64,000 bases of DNA. Source: Paraescarpia echinospica (Eukaryota; Annelida; Polychaeta; Sabellida; Siboglinidae). The translations under genes were made by a program, and so were the position numbers. The notes beneath the pieces were generated by a model, which saw only the letters and a list, made by a program, of their open reading frames with translations, was not told the DNA's origin and did not search any database. Below, in pieces: positions 57,658 to 64,000 of the stretch (the first letter of the stretch is position 1; each line of letters opens with the position of its first letter). The DNA lies in NCBI GenBank assembly GCA_020002185.1, contig CM034544.1:4524632-4588631 (forward strand). Direction: 5' to 3'.

Positions 57658-58537
57658 AACAGAAACTCTCTCACTGATTTAAGTTGTTATGATAAATTGT
57701 ACAAATCCGCCTTCATACATCGATATTCTAGTGCTATTATGAGATTATACACGTTACTTTATGTAGCTGGATACAATATATGTTTGCTATGTATGTTTAT
57801 TGGTGTAGATTATCTCCCGTTGGTTACATTCGATATAATTATTCTGAAAACGAGCCCAAGCTCGGCGAAACCTAGTCGACTTTTAGGCCCATTCGCATTC
57901 GTTGTTTTGAATAAAAGTCGATTCATGTGGAACCGTAAGATAACTGCTTGTTCCTCTAGTGTTTGTATTACGTCGGAATATTGCACAATAACTCGTTCTG
58001 ACGCTCGTGTCGACCAAAAAGCTGTCCTTGTAAACATGCTCTGAATGCATGGAAAGGGTCGGCCTGATGCAAGTTTGAGTCATAAGTGACGTCACATCTC
58101 GGCATCCCGAAAAGCGCGCAAAAAATATGCATATTCGAAAATGTCCGGATGCACACCATAAAATGAGGAAATTTCTAATTCATTGAATTTATTTGATTTT
58201 TTTGGCTTGGTGGACGTGTAAATATATAGCAGGATATAATATAACATGAATTCGAGCAATATATGTTTTTATTCCCTTTAATAAACAGACGTTGATAAAC
58301 AGATCTCCGTCGTCCAACGTCGCCGCAAATGCGTAGCTACTAAGTAACGTCTTCAGTCGTTGTTGTCTTCGCACATTACTTAAGTATATAATAATCAACA
58401 CTGCGTGGCACTGTTCCTCTAAATAGGCTTCTCGTGTGACATGATTTGAATGTCGCTTTTGTGTTTGTGCGTAGAGCATGCAAATATAGACTTTTGTGAA
58501 GGCCGGGTCATAAGAACTGGGCCCTCTGTTGCAATAG

Positions 58538-58936
58538 TTGCCAAAGCAGACAGTAAACACTGACGTGTCCAACGGACGCTCGTTCCAGCGTGTCGCTACA
58601 CGACGTGGCGAGGTGAAGCGGATATACACGCAGGAAGAATCACGGAACCGTGTCTACATTGCTGGTTGTAAAATGTCTAGCGCTAGGTGTCACGACAATC
58701 CAATATATTATTGGCAACTCAGTCACATTGATTTGCGAGCTATTGTTCCCTTCTTCATTTTGTTGTCATATTTTATGTGCATCCTATGGACATTCGGAGT
58801 GAGGACCATTGTCAATAACCCTATTTCGCTCTATGTATGTTTCAGTAGATTGTCGAAATCAGTTTGTGATTCTTATTATAAGTGGGCTATAGATCTATGT
58901 TCTGCATGTGAAACGAGCGAAATAAGTATACCCTGA
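58538..58936 (+). CDS. Unrecognised open frame
   Basis: An open frame of about 130 codons with one hydrophobic stretch (AIVPFFILLSYFMCILWTFG). An opposing open frame of 146 codons overlaps it (58,189-58,629, minus). Neither has recognisable domains or splice structure, and both may be chance. Confidence 0.12.
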   Translation: MPKQTVNTDVSNGRSFQRVATRRGEVKRIYTQEESRNRVYIAGCKMSSARCHDNPIYYWQLSHIDLRAIVPFFILLSYFMCILWTFGVRTIVNNPISLYVCFSRLSKSVCDSYYKWAIDLCSACETSEISIP

Positions 58937-59645
58937 AGTGATTATTTTTAAATTGCTGAATTTTTAATAACAATAATGTCTGCTGTTCGCAGTAACAAGA
59001 TTTCCGAGACACAAAAAAACATTTTACTAAAATATTATGTCATGAAAAGGGACGCACGAAATTCCTCAACCGAGCAATAATGTTCGCAGTAACGCGAGAA
59101 GTAGCTGACCACGAAAGCAATGCGTCGTTAAGGCAGAGTTGTTTAAAAGAAGCAATAAGTGCACGTACTACGGCGTTATGTTGTATTCAGACTGAGCACC
59201 GCACCAGAATTTACCCAGTGTGCGAAAGAACAACATTGGTCACGTGTCAGCCTTATTGGTTGTTAATATGTGTCACAAGGTGTCACTATTAGCCAGCATT
59301 GGTGTGTCACATACCAACATCGGTCAACAGCAGTGGACTTCACGCGGTTGTTGTCTGCTTGTGGGTGTTGTTATTCTAATACGTCTTATCACCGAGACGA
59401 TCACGATATTAAAGTTTCCAATAATGGACACATCAAAACAGTTCAGTTGGGCTGTAGTTGACAGAAATCAGCACTAAACAGGGTAGTCCTACTCGCGTTG
59501 ACGATATGCATTGATATTTGTAGAAATATATATCTATTAGAATAACTTATTGTTATTGATACGACATTGATATATATAGAAATATATATCTACTAGAATA
59601 ACTTATTGTTATTGATACGACAATTCTCTTGCATTACGATTAAGT

Positions 59646-60026
59646 TTAACTATCTTGTGTTCGTAACGAACGCGCGTAGTTAAGTATTTCACTATACTTG
59701 CAATGCATTAACGTATCGGGACGACGTTGTTCAAGTCCGTATGGTCGATCAGTATTGTTTAAAAGGTGCCTAGAACCGTCCACGAAATGTAGAGAGGTGA
59801 TATTGTGCCCAGGCCTACTAGCCAAAATATAGCATAGAAAGAGGATAACGCAAACAACTAACAAAACAGTTTTGGGAATGCGTTTGGGTAACACAAAAGA
59901 AAAACGACCTGGCGGCAATTCTTGGTTGGCATGGAACAGGTTAATATATGTAAATGTGTTCCGTATGGCCTGTTTTGTACACGGGCAATTTTCGCTGGTT
60001 TGAATTCCTTTTTTTACAATGTTCAT
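59646..60026 (-). CDS. Possible type II membrane protein (126 codons), unrecognised
   Basis: The ATG opens a frame with about 50 basic or polar residues, one clear membrane segment (TVLLVVCVILFLCYILAS) and then a segment with two N-glycosylation sequons (NIT, NNT), ending at a stop. Short cytosolic tail, single anchor and glycosylated lumenal stem is the layout of Golgi glycosyl- or sulfotransferases. No catalytic domain follows, so it could be a first exon, a fragment or chance. Confidence 0.3.
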   Translation of the reverse strand: MNIVKKGIQTSENCPCTKQAIRNTFTYINLFHANQELPPGRFSFVLPKRIPKTVLLVVCVILFLCYILASRPGHNITSLHFVDGSRHLLNNTDRPYGLEQRRPDTLMHCKYSEILNYARSLRTQDS

Positions 60027-60329
60027 AACTTATGAAAATTTACGCCGGCTATTTCGTGATTATTACAATGTCTCGCCGAGAATTAAGTACTAAGATTCAT
60101 AGATTACACTGTCTGATTAGCGTCGCACAGTTTACGTTTCCATTGAAAAAGCATATCATGAACAACACAAAGTCACAGACTAGTCCGACAACAAAGTGGA
60201 TTACAGTGAAGTCATCCTCGGGCATGCTTTTTTGTAAGACGTAGGCTAATTTGAAAAGGTTCACCTATAGAAAAATGCCCACATTAATAGCCCAGCTTCT
60301 GGCATGCGTTGTTTGTCAGACATATGTAA

Positions 60330-60470
60330 TGTTGACACTACCAACAGGTGTGGTGTAACGAATAATGACTTATGTAGTGTTGAATCTACCAACAGGTGTG
60401 ATTCAACGAATAATGACTTATGTAGTGTTGACACTACCAACAGGTGTGGTTCAACGAATAATGACTTACT
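60330..60470. repeat. 48-bp tandem repeat, 3 copies
   Basis: Three units with CTACCAACAGGTGTG and AACGAATAATGACTTA. Confidence 0.92.
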
Positions 60471-60587
60471 GAATATTCTTGTTTGATTTGGGACAGACTC
60501 TTTTAAATATATCGTATTATAACCTGCTCAGTATTATTGTCGTATATGCTATAGAGTAGGTAGTCTACCAATAAAGCCGGTCTACCG

Positions 60588-60820
60588 CTGGTGGCGTCTT
60601 GATTGTCATAAAAATGCGCTATGAATTTGTTCTAAGATCAACCGAACAAGACTGACCGATTAGGATTGCTACTCAATGTCTCCATAGACAATGTTTACAA
60701 AAGAACATCAGATAAACTGTGCCTAGCCTTGCACTAATGACGTCCGCCAACGTGTGTACTGGGTAGGTACAACAGCGATAGCCACGGTCATTTAAAGGTG
60801 CGGCCCAAAGTATTCGTTAA
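60588..60820. repeat. 235-bp sub-repeat, occurrence 2 of 3
   Basis: Matches 54,880-55,115 and 63,205-63,440, and runs directly into the head of copy B at 60,820. Confidence 0.88.
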
Positions 60821-61084
60821 TACGACCCCTCTACCGAGCTTTTGTTCGAGCTGCCGAAAACAGTTTTGGTAGTAACAAACACCAGCTCACAGTCCCATTC
60901 AGACTTCACGCGCAAGCTAAAGATAAGTAAGTTCTTGACCGCCCTTCGTGAAAAAACAATATTTCCTTAAACAACGAAGGTAACTAAAGTTTTGTTCGTA
61001 GCAGAAAGGTTCAGTGCGGCAAATTTGTATCATGTACGTGTAGCAGAAGCGATCTACACGTACAAGTTCCACATTTCACAAGCC

Positions 61085-62036
61085 AAGAGGTTCAGCAACT
61101 GAGAGGCCTGTACTAAATGACGTTAATGACGCAACGAGACAAGAGGTTCAGCAACTGAGAGGCCTGTACTAAATGACGTTAATGACGCAACGAGACAAGA
61201 GGTTCAGCAACTGAGAGGCCTGTACTAAATGACGTTAATGACGCAACGAGACAAGAGGTTCAGCAACTGAGAGGCCTGTACTAAATGACGTTAGTGACGC
61301 AACGAGACAAGAGGTTCAGCAACTGAGAGGCCTGTACTAAATGACGTTAGTGACGCAACGAGACAAGAGGTTCAGCAACTGAGAGGCCTGTACTAAATGA
61401 CGTTAGTGACGCAACGAGACAAGAGGTTCAGCAACTGAGAGGCCTGTACTAAATGACGTTAGTGACGCAACGAGACAAGAGGTTCAGCAACTGAGAGGCC
61501 TGTACTAAATGACGTTAGTGACGCAACGAGACAAGAGGTTCAGCAACTGAGAGGCCTGTACTAAATGACGTTAGTGACGCAACGAGACAAGAGGTTCAGC
61601 AACTGAGAGGCCTGTACTAAATGACGTTAGTGACGCAACGAGACAAGAGGTTCAGCAACTGAGAGGCCTGTACTAAATGACGTTAGTGACGCAACGAGAC
61701 AAGAGGTTCAGCAACTGAGAGGCCTGTACTAAATGACGTTAGTGACGCAACGAGACAAGAGGTTCAGCAACTGAGAGGCCTGTAATAAATGACGTTAGTG
61801 ACGCAACGAGACAAGAGGTTCAGCAACTGAGAGGCCTGTACTAAATGACGTTAATGACGCAACGAGACAAGAGGTTCAGCAACAGAGAGGCCTGTACTAA
61901 ATGACGTTAATGACGCAACGAGACAAGAGGTTCAGCAACTGAGAGGTCTGTACTAAATGACGTTAATGACGCAACGAGACAAGAGGTTCAGCAACTGAGA
62001 GGCCTGTACTAAATGACGTTAATGACGCAACGAGAC
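61085..62036. repeat. 56-bp tandem array, 17 copies
   Basis: Same unit as 52,175-52,622. Units 1-3 and the last four have GACGTTAATGACG; the ten in the middle have GACGTTAGTGACG, showing expansion from an internal founder. Confidence 0.98.
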
Positions 62037-62951
62037 GACCAGAAAACAATGCAGCAGTATCATTACAACTCAAAAGTTGCAAGTTACTTATATGTATCTG
62101 TCTCAAGAACTGTTCGGTTCGTTGGACATTATTTGAATAAAGTTAACCCTAAGCGACCACACAGGTCTAATTGTACGATGTAGTGACATAGTAGCTGACT
62201 TAATTGGACATGGCCGAGTCCGATTATTTGTGCTACTAATCCTCCAAATACAGCGGCATGCAGGTCACAAGTAACTGGTGATATTATGTAAGGCTCCTAA
62301 TGACATTACAATATTCAACGGCGTCGTCTTTGTATTTCTCGTCGCAATAGGTTGTTGTTTGGTTTGAAGATATATGAAATGTGTGTTCTACGCGATGACG
62401 TCAGCGGTACGTTTGTCGTCATCGCACGTAAATAAATAATTGTTCTTAATTCGACGTTTGTGATACTCAATCAGAAATCTACTCGTATTTGTACAGACGT
62501 CATTGCACAAGAGTAACAAATGTAAGAACGTCTTGTGTATTGCTAAAATGATGTATGACCAGAGGAAAACTGTATATAATGTTTACTACACGGCTCTCTC
62601 AAGTAAACGCACTCTATGGCTGACTAGAATTAGTCCATCGTGTACTAGGAGCAAATACAAAATCAATCCTTCGAAAAAAATAGCGTGGACTCAAACGCAA
62701 AAAGCAGCGTCCGTTTTATTTATATTTCTGTGTAAGCATTACTTACCCGTCTAACGAGCTGGAGATTACTGTTATGGATTATCCCGTGATACACCGCGAA
62801 AGGCTGTTGTGATCGTTCGTGATACGCACAGATCGAGTCACTTGTGAGGCAATTGGTTTAGTGTCTCTCCAGACCCCGTTAGAGGGTGCGCAATGGTTGT
62901 TACACTCAAAACCAAAACAAATTACATACATTTACTACAGTCATGTTAATA

Positions 62952-62954
<3 letters not shown>

Positions 62955-62990
<36 letters not shown>
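62955..62990. repeat. (TA)n microsatellite
   Basis: About 36 bp of TA at the point where copy A has 0.95 kb of extra sequence. Confidence 0.95.
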
Positions 62991-62993
<3 letters not shown>

Positions 62994-63204
62994 ACAGTAT
63001 TAACACGCCAGGTCAAACTTAGAGCGTTGATCAAATTCGGAGGTGAAACACCGAACGGAGAGCTGTGTAGGATCAAAGACAAATTGTTTGGTTTTGGACT
63101 GATTCATTTCTGCCTAGTGTATATTGTTTTGTACAGTTTGTATGCCGCTAGTCGAATCATTGGAGTGTGTTTTATATTGTACGTAGCTTATCCATTTAGC
63201 CCGT

Positions 63205-63440
63205 CTATCGCTGGTAGCGTCGTATTGTCATAAAAACCCGCTGTGAATGAGTGCTAAGATCAACGGAAGAAGACTGACCGATTCCCCCTGCTACTCAATG
63301 TCTGCAATCACGATGTTTACAAATGAACATAAGATAAACTGTGCTGAGCCTTCAACTAGTCAAGTCCGCTAACGCGTGTACAGAGTAGGACAACAACTAA
63401 AGCCACGGTCATTTAAAGGTGCGGCACAAAGCGTTCGTAG
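63205..63440. repeat. 235-bp sub-repeat, occurrence 3 of 3
   Basis: Third occurrence, within copy B, colinear with 54,880-55,115. Confidence 0.85.
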
Positions 63441-63567
63441 AATGCGTATTTAGGATATCATTATTCAGTACAATCCAAATTGCAGAAGTCGTACTGCAGA
63501 ACTCTACGTGGCAAGATTTCTAATCAATACCATTTCTAATTCTGAACCATTACAAGCATTCTTCCTA

Positions 63568-63935
63568 GGGGCGAACCAGAGAGGGTTGTCTAGAAGGGCA
63601 CAAAAACCTCCATTTGCGGCCGAACCAAATGGTGTAGAAAATGTTTCGCCTCTGCTAGACATGACTGGTGACATCGGAAGACGGGGTAGGGGGGTATTGT
63701 TGATTTTTGTTCGTCACTGCGCGGCCGTAATTTCAGCTCTTCTTCAGCGTCTCGATTATGACATCGGAAGACGGGGGGGAGCTGTTGAAATTATTTGTTG
63801 TAACATGAAAGGGGCACAAAGATCTGAGGGCACGGTCCCATGGGCCAATTCAAAAAGGTCTACGGGCATGCCAAATTGCAATGGTCTAGGGGTCCCGTGC
63901 CCCCAGGCTCCCTCTCGATCCGGCGTGGGTCCGGG
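63568..63935. mobile_element. MITE with inverted ends, copy B
   Basis: Left end AGGGGCGAACCAGAGAGGGT and right end with CCCCCAGGCTCCCTCTCGAT, colinear with the MITE at 55,236-55,788 but shorter. Its presence in both copies means the insertion preceded the duplication. Confidence 0.6.
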
Positions 63936-64000
63936 CATATTAAACGTAGGCCGTATACCTTCAACGTAATCGCCATACTATGAAGACTATTATATTAATA

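Larger units (their letters stand above)
56582..58095. mobile_element. Large imperfect palindrome (1.5-kb inverted repeat)
   Basis: Arms about 56,582-57,295 and 57,389-58,095 are reverse complements with scattered mismatches and small indels, separated by a loop of about 90 bp of AT-rich DNA. Both outer ends begin GTGACGTCACTTATGAC. Both arms carry the same tRNA-like segment. No transposase. Foldback element or inverted duplication of a SINE-bearing segment. Confidence 0.9.
58096..60325. other. Low-content region
   Basis: Apart from the weak open frames above and a small duplicated ATATATATCTA block near 59,520-59,620, I see nothing in it. Confidence 0.4.
60820..64000. repeat. Segmental duplication, copy B (runs off the window)
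   Basis: Same block order as 51,890-55,795, with scattered substitutions. It lacks the two copy-A segments and has a (TA)n tract at the second junction. Confidence 0.9.

Overview
This is a eukaryotic, animal-type window. It has split genes with GT-AG introns, LINE and hAT-like transposon debris, microsatellites and about twenty minisatellite arrays. It contains no bacterial operons, rRNA or CRISPR. Two conserved animal genes on the minus strand could be rebuilt exon by exon. The protein sequences and repeat style suggest a marine invertebrate, possibly a mollusc or another lophotrochozoan. That placement is inference, not proof. || 1-25,650 (minus): the 5' half of an FMR1/FXR-family gene. Ten coding exons total 993 nt (331 codons), from the start ATG at 25,650 to the GKNG loop region of KH2 at 492. 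They cover the two Tudor/Agenet domains, KH0, KH1 and the first part of KH2. The remaining exons lie beyond the left edge. Introns are filled with tandem arrays: 56 bp x3, 48 bp x9, 38 bp x~20, 53 bp x9, 34 bp x~33, 53 bp x~44, 19 bp x7, 18 bp x31 and 89 bp x11. The 89-bp array repeats the exon 3 splice acceptor and the first 43 nt of exon 3. || 25,651-31,950: Fmr1 upstream region, then a decayed LINE with APE endonuclease and reverse transcriptase (about 26,320-29,650, minus) that itself carries a nested insertion. Long (GA)n and (GT)n tracts follow. || 31,951-38,232 (minus): three consecutive exons of a galactocerebrosidase (GALC, glycoside hydrolase family 59) gene. The third exon, normally about 130 bp, has grown to 1,829 bp by 28 in-frame copies of a 63-bp (21-residue) repeat. 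This is the most striking item in the window. No downstream GALC exons were found, so the locus may be a truncated or dying copy. A TIR element carrying another 63-bp array sits in one of its introns. || 38,233-45,034: LINE and hAT-like fragments, an (ACTC)n tract, a 30-bp x9 array and a degenerate array rich in TGACGTCA sites. || 45,035-50,950: a 5.9-kb satellite of about 102 copies of a 58-bp unit, with recurring higher-order blocks. || 50,951-64,000: no certain gene. It holds two diverged copies of a 3-4 kb duplicated unit (51,890-55,795 and 60,820-64,000), each with a 56-bp array (8 versus 17 copies) and a shared MITE. Between them lies a 1.5-kb inverted repeat whose arms carry tRNA-like A and B boxes. 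|| Fmr1 and the GALC copy are in the same orientation but have unrelated functions (RNA-binding translational regulator; lysosomal lipid hydrolase). I see no shared pathway.
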